64,000 bases of DNA from Scrofimicrobium sp. R131 (lineage in GTDB: Bacteria; Actinomycetota; Actinomycetes; Actinomycetales; Actinomycetaceae): the NCBI RefSeq assembly GCF_040256745.1, contig NZ_CP138335.1:744001-808000 (forward strand), given 5' to 3'. Shown here piece by piece: positions 1 through 7,171 of the stretch. The notes below the pieces were generated by a model that saw only the letters and a list, made by a program, of their open reading frames with translations, did not search any database and was not told where the DNA came from. The first letter of the stretch is position 1. Every line of letters begins with the position of its first letter. Position numbers and translations under genes: made by a program.

Positions 1-429
1 CAGGACCTTGTAGTAGACCACGATCACCGCGGTGATGAAGACCCAGAGGATCAGGAGGAAGCGACCCTGCTTGAGCAGGTAGGCCTTGCAGGTGGTGTAG
101 ATCAGCTCTGAGATCTCCAGCATCGACCGATGCACGGGTAGGCGCTGCAGACGCATGTAGTTGACAATCCCGAAGGCGAATCCGATCAGGCAAACTGCCA
201 GCGCCACCCACAGGACCGTCCGTCCACCCCACCCCGCCCAGGTGAGGGCCGCGTTCAGGTCCGGCAGCTCCAAACTGGCCTCGCCGCCGTGCACCTCCCC
301 GGATCCGGGTGGGGCTCCGCTGCCGGAGCAGGCGCCCAGAAACAGTAGGACAAAGGTGCCGAGCAGGGCGCCTTTGGCCAGGCGGGAGCGGGAGGGTCGA
401 TGGGTGTCGTCGGAAGCTGCAAAGTGCAT
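1..429 (-). CDS. hppA: Membrane-bound ion-translocating pyrophosphatase, N-terminal 143 residues (cut by window edge)
   Basis: The gene runs off the left edge, so only the N-terminus is visible. Membrane pyrophosphatases hydrolyse PPi and pump H+ or Na+ across the cytoplasmic membrane. The visible part has a hydrophobic signal-like segment (about residues 18-33), a soluble stretch containing LELPDLN, a membrane helix (about 68-87), then the block LPVHRSMLEISELIYTTCK and a second helix. This arrangement matches the long (about 800 aa) class of M-PPases. The catalytic DDxxD region lies outside the window. The first segment ends in FLGAC, which fits a lipoprotein box and would be unusual for this family. 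The start is the ATG at 429; no strong Shine-Dalgarno is visible. The assignment rests on recalled family sequence, not on a search. Confidence 0.75.
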   Translation of the reverse strand, partial: MHFAASDDTHRPSRSRLAKGALLGTFVLLFLGACSGSGAPPGSGEVHGGEASLELPDLNAALTWAGWGGRTVLWVALAVCLIGFAFGIVNYMRLQRLPVHRSMLEISELIYTTCKAYLLKQGRFLLILWVFITAVIVVYYKVL

Positions 430-668
430 TGTTGGCCTCGAGTTGTTGGGTTGGATGAGCTCTTTCAGCGATGAAAGACCGTCCCCTTCAGAATAGGAAG
501 AAATGAGATAAGTTGCAGCCTCCGGTTGCCTCTGTGCACAGCCTTGCAGGCCATTTTTCGGATTGTGTGGACAATTAGGGGAAGCTAACAGGGACGGAAG
601 TCCTCAGTCTCGATTTTGGATGAACGCCCAGGTCAAGGCCTTGCCCGAGCAGTTTCTAAGCGACAGAA

Positions 669-700
669 GAGCCCCGACCTGCACGAACAGGTCGGGGCTC
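669..700 (-). terminator. Rho-independent-like terminator of the punA-pmm pair
   Basis: A perfect 13-bp inverted repeat (GAGCCCCGACCTG, 6-nt loop) lies 20 bp past the mutase stop. Read on the minus strand it is followed by a short, interrupted T-run. The rest of 430-720 holds only the upstream region of the pyrophosphatase gene; I see no gene there. Confidence 0.75.
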
Positions 701-720
701 TCAGCGGCAGAGGAGAGAAG

Positions 721-2409
721 CTAGATTCCCATCGCCGCCCGCATGTCCACCTTGATGGCTTCCAGGCGCTCCGTGGCAACGGCGCGCGCCGAGGCGACGT
801 CGTCACCTTCGACCGGGACGATGCTCTCGATGTAGCACTTCAACTTCGGTTCGGTGCCCGAGGGGCGCACCACCACCTGGTCGCCGGCCTCGGTTAGGTA
901 GAGCAGACCGTCCGTGGGGGGCAACTCGTCACTGCCGGTGGCCAGGTCCACCGTCTCCACCACCGGGGAACCGGCGATCGTTTGGATCCCCTGCGCGCGC
1001 AGGTTCGCCATCCCCTGGGCAATCAGCGACAGGTCATCGACCCGGATCGTCAGGGGAGCGGTGGCGTGCAGGCCGTACTCGCGCGCCTGCCGGTCCAGCA
1101 TCTCCTGAATGGAGGAGCCGTCGGCTTTGAGCTGCGCTGCCAGCGCCGCCAGCCGGGAGGAGGCGGAGATCCCGTCTTTGTCCCGGACGTAGTTTGGGTC
1201 GCAGCAGTAGCCCAGCGCCTCTTCGAAGCCGTACACCAGGCCGGGCACGCGAGAAATCCACTTGAATCCGGTCAGGGTGCGCCGGTGCTGGAGCCCGTAG
1301 CGCGCCGCAATCCGGGACAGTAGGCGCGAGGAAACCAGCGAGTTGGCCAGCACCGCCTCGGACTGTCCGGCCAGTTCGGCTGCCGTCTGCTCGCCGAGGA
1401 GTCCCCCAACTTCGTTTCCGGAGAGCTGGCGCCACCCGCCGGGTGCGCTCGGGTCGGGAATGGCTGCCGAGGAGCGGTCGGCGTCCGGGTCGTTGGCCAG
1501 GATAATGTCGGCGTCCAGTTTGGCAGCCAGTGCCATCGCCAAGTCCAGGGCGCCCGGCTCCTCCGGGTTGGGAAAGGCGACGGTGGGGAAGTCCGGATCC
1601 GGCTGCTGCTGCTCGGGCACGGCGGTGACGTCGGTGAACCCGAGCCGGTCCAGGGCGGCCAGCATGGTTTCGCCCCCGACCCCGTGCATGGAGGTGACCA
1701 CGATCCGCAGGTCGCGGGGTCCGGGTTGGACTAGCTCCTGAATGCGAGCCAGGTACCGGTCCACCAGCTCCGACCCGAGCCACTCCCACCCGGATTCGGC
1801 CCGGGCAATTGAAGCCACCGAGGGGACCGACTGGATGGCGGTAAAAATCTCCTGGTCGTAGGGGGGAACGATTTGGGCTCCCTGCCCCGAGTCCTGGACG
1901 ACTCGCCCGCCCAGGTAAACCTTGTACCCGTTGTCCTCGGGTGGGTTGTGGGAGGCGGTCACCATCACCGCGGCATCGGCATCCAGGTGGCGGAGGGCGA
2001 AGGCGGTCAGCGGGGTCGGCAGGGCCGAGTCGAAGATCAGCGCGTGGCCTCCGTTGGCTTCGGCCACCGCGGCCGTGTCGAGGGCGAACTGGCGCGAGCC
2101 GTAGCGCGCGTCGTAGCCCACCACCACGGTGTAGCCGTCGGGGAGCTTCTGCTGCAGGAACTTCATCAGCCCGGCGGCCGCCCGCAGGACCACGGCCCGG
2201 TTCATCCGGTTGGGGCCCCCACCGAGGTGACCGCGCAGGCCGGCGGTGCCAAAGGTCAGGCTGCCGGCGAACCGGTCGGCCAGATCTTCGGCGGCGGCTT
2301 CCGAGCCTGCGTCCGCCTGGTCTAGGAGTGCTTGGATTTCAGCGGCGGTGGTTTCGTCGGGATCATCCGTGATCCACCGCTCGATTTCTTCCCGGTTGTA
2401 GTTCGTCAT
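721..2409 (-). CDS. Phosphohexomutase (phosphomannomutase/phosphoglucomutase)
   Basis: Alpha-D-phosphohexomutase of 562 aa, which moves phosphate between C6 and C1 of glucose or mannose and feeds nucleotide-sugar and glycogen synthesis in the cytoplasm. Visible motifs in order are FGTAGLRG (53-60), the catalytic phosphoserine loop TASHNPPEDNG (Ser153), the Mg2+ loop DPDADR (307-312), the sugar-specificity motif GFEEALGY (near 395) and the C-terminal phosphate-binding RPSGTEPKLKCY. GFEEALGY contains the GEEAxG-like pattern of PgmB/ManB enzymes. The reading frame extends 23 codons further upstream, but that would overlap the preceding gene, so ATG 2409 is chosen, 7 bp after the nucleoside phosphorylase stop. 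The pair is presumably one transcript; together they would handle sugar phosphates from nucleoside breakdown. Glucose versus mannose preference cannot be told. Confidence 0.9.
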   Translation of the reverse strand: MTNYNREEIERWITDDPDETTAAEIQALLDQADAGSEAAAEDLADRFAGSLTFGTAGLRGHLGGGPNRMNRAVVLRAAAGLMKFLQQKLPDGYTVVVGYDARYGSRQFALDTAAVAEANGGHALIFDSALPTPLTAFALRHLDADAAVMVTASHNPPEDNGYKVYLGGRVVQDSGQGAQIVPPYDQEIFTAIQSVPSVASIARAESGWEWLGSELVDRYLARIQELVQPGPRDLRIVVTSMHGVGGETMLAALDRLGFTDVTAVPEQQQPDPDFPTVAFPNPEEPGALDLAMALAAKLDADIILANDPDADRSSAAIPDPSAPGGWRQLSGNEVGGLLGEQTAAELAGQSEAVLANSLVSSRLLSRIAARYGLQHRRTLTGFKWISRVPGLVYGFEEALGYCCDPNYVRDKDGISASSRLAALAAQLKADGSSIQEMLDRQAREYGLHATAPLTIRVDDLSLIAQGMANLRAQGIQTIAGSPVVETVDLATGSDELPPTDGLLYLTEAGDQVVVRPSGTEPKLKCYIESIVPVEGDDVASARAVATERLEAIKVDMRAAMGI

Positions 2410-2416
2410 TGGTTCC

Positions 2417-3235
2417 TCACATGCGGTTGACGATTTGGGCGAGCAGCTTCGCGATCCGCGGAGCGGCCGCCTGGCCAATCTCGATTACTTCTTTGTGCGA
2501 CAGGGGTTCGGTGCCGATGCCGGCTGCCAGGTTGGTCATCAGCGACAGGCCCAGGATTTCCATTCCGGCTTCGCGGGCGGCAATCGCTTCGAGGGTGGTC
2601 GACATCCCGACCAGGTCGCCGCCGATGACGCCGGCCATTTTCACCTCGGCCGGAGTCTCGTACTGGGGCCCGGGGAACTGAACATAGACGCCTTCGGGCA
2701 GAGTCTGGTCGACGGTGTGCGCCAAGGTGCGCAGTCGGGTGGAGTACAGGTCGGTCAGGTCCACGAAGGTGGCGCCCTCGAGCGGGGTGGCCCCGGTCAG
2801 GTTGATGTGGTCGCGGATCAGCACGACCTGGCCCGGAGCCCAACTGGGGTTGAGCCCGCCGCAACCGTTGGTGAGCACCACCTGGGTGGCACCGGCCGCA
2901 GCCGCCGTGCGCATCCCGTGGGCGACCGCGCGGGTCCCGCGGCCTTCGTAATAGTGGGTGCGAGAGCCCAGGACCAGTGCAATCTTGCCGGTTTCCTCGA
3001 CCCGGATCGTGCGCAGGCTCGCGTTGTGACCCGCCACCGCCGGAGCGTGGAAGCCGGGAATCTCCGCGGCCGGCACTTCGCTCAGGGTGGTGCCGATCAG
3101 GTCGGCCGACTCACCCCAACCGGAGCCGAGCACCAGGGCGATGTCGTATTTCTCGACCCCGGAGCGCTCACGCAGGGCGTCAGCGGCCTGCTGGGCCAAA
3201 GCAAATGGATTGTCAATACCAGGTGAATTTTCCAT
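2417..3235 (-). CDS. punA: Purine nucleoside phosphorylase (trimeric type)
   Basis: Cytoplasmic enzyme that cleaves purine (deoxy)ribonucleosides with phosphate, giving base and (deoxy)ribose-1-phosphate for salvage. At 272 aa it has the length of the trimeric PNP family. Visible are the phosphate loop LGSGWG (36-41), HYYEGRG, the purine-site region LTNGCGGLNP, GPQYETPAE, VGMSTTLEAIAAREAG and the base-contacting Asn in LMTNLAAG. It heads a two-gene unit with the phosphohexomutase 7 bp downstream, a sensible pairing because phosphopentose and phosphohexose mutations belong to the same alpha-D-phosphohexomutase fold. No Shine-Dalgarno precedes the ATG, but TAACGT sits 6 nt upstream, so the mRNA may be leaderless. 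It diverges from the LOG gene. Confidence 0.92.
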   Translation of the reverse strand: MENSPGIDNPFALAQQAADALRERSGVEKYDIALVLGSGWGESADLIGTTLSEVPAAEIPGFHAPAVAGHNASLRTIRVEETGKIALVLGSRTHYYEGRGTRAVAHGMRTAAAAGATQVVLTNGCGGLNPSWAPGQVVLIRDHINLTGATPLEGATFVDLTDLYSTRLRTLAHTVDQTLPEGVYVQFPGPQYETPAEVKMAGVIGGDLVGMSTTLEAIAAREAGMEILGLSLMTNLAAGIGTEPLSHKEVIEIGQAAAPRIAKLLAQIVNRM

Positions 3236-3241
3236 GACCCT

Positions 3242-3247
3242 ACGTTA
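3242..3247 (-). promoter_or_regulatory. -10-like hexamer 6 nt before punA start
   Basis: Minus-strand TAACGT is separated from the ATG by GGGTCA. It fits the actinobacterial -10 consensus TANNNT and would place the transcription start at or next to the start codon. No convincing -35. Confidence 0.45.
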
Positions 3248-3283
3248 CCGGTTTTACCTGTTGAAGGTATGTTTGGCGGGGTG

Positions 3284-3302
3284 GTTGCAGCTTGTCTGCA
3301 AC
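3284..3302. promoter_or_regulatory. Palindrome upstream of the LOG gene
   Basis: GTTGCAG-cttgt-CTGCAAC is a perfect 7-bp inverted repeat in the divergent punA/LOG interval, 34 bp before the LOG start. It could be an operator or a 5'-UTR hairpin. No T-run follows. The cognate regulator is unknown. Confidence 0.35.
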
Positions 3303-3335
3303 AATGTTCTGTGCAATCAACTTCTGGAGGTGGCA

Positions 3336-4064
3336 ATGAGCAAAGCAAGACGGTCGTATCGAAGCGGCTCGGCAATCATGCGGGGGGAGCAAATTCCCAC
3401 CACGACCGCCGACACCGAACTGCTGCAGTCGCGCCGGCAAGACTCCTGGCGCGTGCTCCGGATCCAAGCAGAGTTTGTCGAGGGGTTCGGCGCCCTGATG
3501 GAGCTGGGCAACGCTGTCAGTGTCTTTGGCTCGGCCCGCTCGCGGGAGGGTAGCCCCGAATACCAGTTGGGGGAGGAACTCGGTCGCCTGATTGCGGAAC
3601 GCGGATTTGCGGTCATCACCGGTGGCGGACCGGGCGTAATGGAGGCGGCCAACAAGGGTGCGCACGAGGCCGGCGGGATCTCGGTTGGACTTGGGATTGA
3701 GCTGCCGTTTGAGCAGGGGATCAACAAGTGGGTGGACCTGGGGGTCAACTTCCGCTACTTCTTTGCCCGCAAAGTCATGTTCGTCCGCTACTCCCGTGCC
3801 TTCGTGGCCCTGCCCGGTGGCTTTGGCACCCTCGATGAACTGTTTGAAGCCCTGACCCTGGTCCAGACCGGCAAGATCGGATCCTTCCCGATCGTGCTGG
3901 TGGGCCGCGATTTCTGGGGGCCGCTGGCGGATTGGATTCGGGACCGACTGCGTGAGGGAGGGCTGATTTCCCCCGGGGATGAGCACCTCTTTACCATCGT
4001 CGACACCGCTGAGGAGGCGGTTGCGACCATTTTCGAGTTCATGGAGAAGAACGGCCAAAGCTAG
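3336..4064 (+). CDS. LOG-family protein (TIGR00730, putative cytokinin-riboside phosphoribohydrolase)
   Basis: 242-aa Rossmann-like protein of the 'lonely guy' family, which hydrolyses nucleoside 5'-monophosphates (cytokinin nucleotides where tested) to base and ribose-5-phosphate. Diagnostic motifs are GGGPGVMEAAN (97-107) and PGGFGTLDE (160-168), the PGGxGTxxE signature that builds the active site. The N-terminal 45 residues are basic and probably extended. The open frame continues far upstream on this strand, but CTGGAGGTGG lies ideally before ATG 3336, which settles the start. It faces the purine nucleoside phosphorylase across a short divergent promoter region, so a role in purine nucleotide turnover is a reasonable inference. 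Substrate not determinable here. Confidence 0.88.
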   Translation: MSKARRSYRSGSAIMRGEQIPTTTADTELLQSRRQDSWRVLRIQAEFVEGFGALMELGNAVSVFGSARSREGSPEYQLGEELGRLIAERGFAVITGGGPGVMEAANKGAHEAGGISVGLGIELPFEQGINKWVDLGVNFRYFFARKVMFVRYSRAFVALPGGFGTLDELFEALTLVQTGKIGSFPIVLVGRDFWGPLADWIRDRLREGGLISPGDEHLFTIVDTAEEAVATIFEFMEKNGQS

Positions 4065-4183
4065 GCGCAAGAAACCGCCCCGGTCCCGGGTGGGAGCCCT
4101 TATCTCATGCCGGTTTGTGTCCTCAGCGGTAGAATAGAAGAGCACTGGCGTGTGCCGTGCCCATCTGCAGTGAGGAGTTAACC

Positions 4184-4348
4184 ATGGCAGCGATGAAACC
4201 CCGCACCGGGGACGGCCCCCTGGAAGCCACCAAAGAGGGGCGGGGTATTGTCATGCGGATCCCCAGCGAAGGGGGTGGCCGCCTAGTCATTGAGCTGACA
4301 CCGGACGAGGCGGAAGCCCTGGCCGCCGCCCTGTCGGCCGCCATCTAG
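4184..4348 (+). CDS. DUF3117 small conserved protein
   Basis: A 54-aa protein of the actinobacterial DUF3117 family, recognisable by MAAMKPRTGDGPLE, KEGRGIVMRIP and the C-terminal LTPDEAEALAAAL helix. Function unknown in the family. It is preceded by TGAGGAGTTAACC, a good ribosome-binding site for ATG 4184; the longer in-frame start at 4157 lacks one. It stands alone between the LOG gene and a convergent O-methyltransferase that ends 20 bp away. Confidence 0.88.
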   Translation: MAAMKPRTGDGPLEATKEGRGIVMRIPSEGGGRLVIELTPDEAEALAAALSAAI

Positions 4349-4368
4349 CTGGCTGAAGAATCCGGGAC

Positions 4369-5001
4369 CTAGACCCGAACCGCCACCTCGACGCCCTCTC
4401 CGATCGGCAGCAGTGAACAGACGAACTGCTCCGACTCGAGGAGGGCGCGAGTCATCTCCCGCATAATCACCGTGTTCATGTCGCGCTTGGCCGGGTTGGC
4501 CACGTTTCCATTCCACAGCGCATTGACTACCACCAGAATCCCCTGGCGGCGCAGCATCCGAGCCGCGTGGTCCAGGTACTGGGGGGTTTCCTCCGCCGGA
4601 CCGTCAATCACCACCAGGTCGTAGGCATCCTCTGCCATCCGCGGCAGCACGTCCAGGGCCCGATCGTTGATGAACCGGGACCGGTGCGAGGCAATTCCGG
4701 CCTGACGGAAGTTGGCCCGGGCCGCCCGCTGGAACTCGCCCTCCGGATCGATGGTGGTCAGCACCCCGTCCGGGTTCATGCCCGCCAGCAGCCAGAGGGA
4801 GCCGACCCCGGCGCCGGTTCCGATCTCAATTACCGCCCGGGCGTCGCGGGTGGCGGCCAGGGTGCGCAGCAGCGCCCCGGTTCCCGGACTGACCGGGTCT
4901 GCCCCCAGCTCCAAGGCCACTTCGCGGGCCCGTACCATCGGTTCCGGTTCGGACACGTAGTTCTCGCAAAAGTCCCACACCTGGGCGATGTCGCGGGCCA
5001 T
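4369..5001 (-). CDS. O-methyltransferase, SAM-dependent (class I, CCoAOMT-like family 3)
   Basis: 210-aa Rossmann-fold methyltransferase of the family known in mycobacteria as Rv1220c-like. The SAM-binding glycine loop is EIGTGAGVG (59-67), followed by the acidic residue motif TIDPE and YDLVVIDGPAE, the usual post-II metal/substrate segment of catechol-type O-methyltransferases. The start is supported by AAAGGAGC upstream of the ATG at 5001. It lies upstream of nothing obviously coupled; the next minus-strand gene (mrp) is separated by a 129-bp gap and is transcribed toward it. Physiological substrate unknown. Confidence 0.87.
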   Translation of the reverse strand: MARDIAQVWDFCENYVSEPEPMVRAREVALELGADPVSPGTGALLRTLAATRDARAVIEIGTGAGVGSLWLLAGMNPDGVLTTIDPEGEFQRAARANFRQAGIASHRSRFINDRALDVLPRMAEDAYDLVVIDGPAEETPQYLDHAARMLRRQGILVVVNALWNGNVANPAKRDMNTVIMREMTRALLESEQFVCSLLPIGEGVEVAVRV

Positions 5002-5130
5002 GGCTGCTCCTTTGGAAATGAGATGGACGAGGCGCTCTGCTCACCTCGGCTCGGCGGAACCGGGCCGTTAGCTAGATTCTAGTGGGTTGTTCGCCTGCGC
5101 GGAGACCCAACCGAGGATCAACGCCGCCGA

Positions 5131-6252
5131 TCAGAGCGGGGACACTCCCAACGGGCGACCCGCCAGGCCGCGGGCCTGCTGGGCCAGTTTGCCGCTGAGC
5201 TCGTCAAACGCCTCGGACGCGGGAGTGCTTTCCGGGGACAGGGCCACGGGCTGGCCCGCATCCCCACCCTCGCGCAGCGCAATGTCGAGGGGAACCTGAC
5301 CGAGCACCGGCACCGGGTAGCCGAGGAGCTTTCCCAGCCGAGCCGAAACCATGTCCGCTCCGCCCGAGCCAAACAGGTCCAGGCGCGAGCCATCCGGCTG
5401 CGTCAGGTAGGACATGTTCTCAACCACCCCGATCACCCGCTGGTTAGTTTGGCTGGCGATGGAGCCGGAACGCTCCGCCACCTCGGCCGCCGCCACCTGC
5501 GGGGTGGTGACAATCAGAATCTCCGAGCCCGGAAGCAGCTGGGCAATGGAAATGGCGACGTCGCCGGTGCCGGGGGGCATGTCCAGCAGCAGCACGTCCA
5601 GGTCACCCCAGAAAACGTCGGCCAGGAACTGCTGCAGCGCGCGGTGTAGCATCGGTCCGCGCCAAATTACCGGTTGGCCTTCGGGGACAAACATCCCGAT
5701 GGAAATGACTTTCACTCCGCCCGCGCCAATCGGGGGGATGATCATTCCGTCGATGGACTGAGGCTGGTTGGTGATACCGAGCATGCGCGGCAGCGAGAAG
5801 CCGTAGATGTCCGCGTCGAGGACCCCGACCTTCAATCCCTGCGCGGCCAGTCCCACCGCCAGGTTCGCGGTGACGGAGGACTTGCCCACCCCGCCCTTGC
5901 CGGAGGTGACCGCGATGACCCGGGTCAGTGAGCCCGGTTGCGAGAAGGGAATGTCCCGTTCCTTATGGCCGGTCAGGTATTCTCGCAGTTCCCGTTTTTG
6001 GTCGTCGTCCATCACACCCATTTTTACTTCGACGCTTTCCACCTCGGGCAGAGCCTGGACGGCCTGTTCCACGTCGCGCGTAATGGTAGATTTCAGCGGA
6101 CAGCCGGGGGTGGTGAGCAGAATTTCGACCGTAACTTGACCACCGTCGATGGCGACCGAGTTGACCATTTTCAGGTCGGTGATGGGGCGATGAATTTCTG
6201 GATCTTGGACTTTTGCGAGTACTTCGAGAATCGTGTCTTCTGTCAGGGCCAT
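5131..6252 (-). CDS. mrp: Mrp/ApbC-type P-loop ATPase, iron-sulfur carrier family
   Basis: 373-aa protein with an N-terminal MIP18/DUF59 domain (about 1-85, including TTPGCPLK) and a deviant Walker A ATPase domain (SGKGGVGKSS, 117-125). It is expected to carry or transfer Fe-S clusters in the cytosol. The segment after GVVENMSYL, where many Mrp/Nbp35 proteins have a CxxC pair for the bridging cluster, reads TQPDGSRLDLFG and has no cysteine. From recall, mycobacterial Mrp has the same loss, so it is probably lineage-typical. GGAGGC directly abuts the ATG and is too close to act as Shine-Dalgarno; TAACAT 6 nt upstream suggests a leaderless mRNA. Confidence 0.9.
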   Translation of the reverse strand: MALTEDTILEVLAKVQDPEIHRPITDLKMVNSVAIDGGQVTVEILLTTPGCPLKSTITRDVEQAVQALPEVESVEVKMGVMDDDQKRELREYLTGHKERDIPFSQPGSLTRVIAVTSGKGGVGKSSVTANLAVGLAAQGLKVGVLDADIYGFSLPRMLGITNQPQSIDGMIIPPIGAGGVKVISIGMFVPEGQPVIWRGPMLHRALQQFLADVFWGDLDVLLLDMPPGTGDVAISIAQLLPGSEILIVTTPQVAAAEVAERSGSIASQTNQRVIGVVENMSYLTQPDGSRLDLFGSGGADMVSARLGKLLGYPVPVLGQVPLDIALREGGDAGQPVALSPESTPASEAFDELSGKLAQQARGLAGRPLGVSPL

Positions 6253-6258
6253 GCCTCC

Positions 6259-6264
6259 ATGTTA
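6259..6264 (-). promoter_or_regulatory. -10-like hexamer 6 nt before mrp start
   Basis: Minus-strand TAACAT, then GGAGGC, then ATG. Same geometry as at punA and several other genes of the window. Confidence 0.45.
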
Positions 6265-6420
6265 GGGCCTCGGTGGGCGGGTGACGAACAAGGTACGTCA
6301 CAGTCGGGGCGGGCTTGGCCACCGGCGAACAAACACACGTCGCCAAGAGGGCCGCCACCCCGTAATCTGGAACGTGAGGGGCAGCCGCAATCGCGGCGGC
6401 CAGTTTGAGGAGAAAAGCCG

Positions 6421-7119
6421 ATGAGCAACAACCGCGCCGTGAGCCGAGAAATGCCGACGCTACCCACCGGCACCGAGGTGGCATCGTACAGTCAGTACGA
6501 CCAGGCGGTGGCGGCGGTGGCCGCGCTGGCGGAATCCCAATTCCCGCTTCAGTCGGTCAGCATTGTCGGCACCGACCTGCACATGGTCGAGCGGGTGGTT
6601 GGCAAGGTGACCCCCGCTCGCGTGGCACTGGTGGGGGCGGGCCAGGGCCTCAGCTGGGGGTTGCTGCTGGCCCTGATGGTGATGCTGTTTGCCGACAAGT
6701 ATTCGGTGATCATTCCGCTGCTGGCCATTGGGGCCGGCATTGGGGTGGGGATGTTGACCGCGGTCCTGTCCTGGTCGGGCCAGCGGGGGCGCCGGTCGTT
6801 TGCCGCCCAGTCCCAGCTGGTGGCGACGCGCTACGCCCTGCTGGTGTCCGAACAGACGGATCGCGCATATCAGTTGCTGCAGGGATCGCAGGGAAACCTG
6901 AACCGGGTGCAGCGGCGCCGGGTTCGCCGGCCGGAAGCGTCCACCGGTCCAACGGAGTACGGTTCCCGGCCCGATGAGAAGCCTCGGTTCGGGGTGCGCC
7001 TGTCTGAGGTGTCGGGCGAGTCGGCCCCGAAACCGGCCGAGGACTCCGCCCCGGCGGGTTCCCCGGCCCCGGAGGCCGAACACTCCGAAGCGGAGACCCG
7101 ACCCCCGACTGACGATTAA
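6421..7119 (+). CDS. YflT-like 'general stress protein 17M' family membrane protein
   Basis: 232 aa. The first 60 residues (VASYSQYDQAVAAVAAL...FPLQSVSIVGTDL) match the general stress protein/YflT domain seen in many actinobacterial proteins. They are followed by two hydrophobic segments (about 70-90 and 95-115) forming a membrane hairpin, then a basic linker and a 75-residue Pro/Glu/Ala-rich, probably disordered tail. The cellular role is unknown; the name derives from a Bacillus stress-induced homologue. The start is fixed by TTGAGGAGAAAAGCCG before ATG 6421. A strong terminator follows. Monocistronic. Confidence 0.75.
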   Translation: MSNNRAVSREMPTLPTGTEVASYSQYDQAVAAVAALAESQFPLQSVSIVGTDLHMVERVVGKVTPARVALVGAGQGLSWGLLLALMVMLFADKYSVIIPLLAIGAGIGVGMLTAVLSWSGQRGRRSFAAQSQLVATRYALLVSEQTDRAYQLLQGSQGNLNRVQRRRVRRPEASTGPTEYGSRPDEKPRFGVRLSEVSGESAPKPAEDSAPAGSPAPEAEHSEAETRPPTDD

Positions 7120-7123
7120 CGGC

Positions 7124-7165
7124 AGAACCGGGTGGGACCCTGAAGGGTACCCACCCGGTTCTTTT
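7124..7165 (+). terminator. Strong bidirectional terminator
   Basis: AGAACCGGGTGGG pairs perfectly with CCCACCCGGTTCT (13 bp), with an inner ACCC/GGGT stem and a TTTTT run on the plus strand. The mirrored A-run is weaker on the minus strand. It separates the convergent YflT-like and pepP genes. Confidence 0.93.
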
Positions 7166-7171
7166 TGTGTC

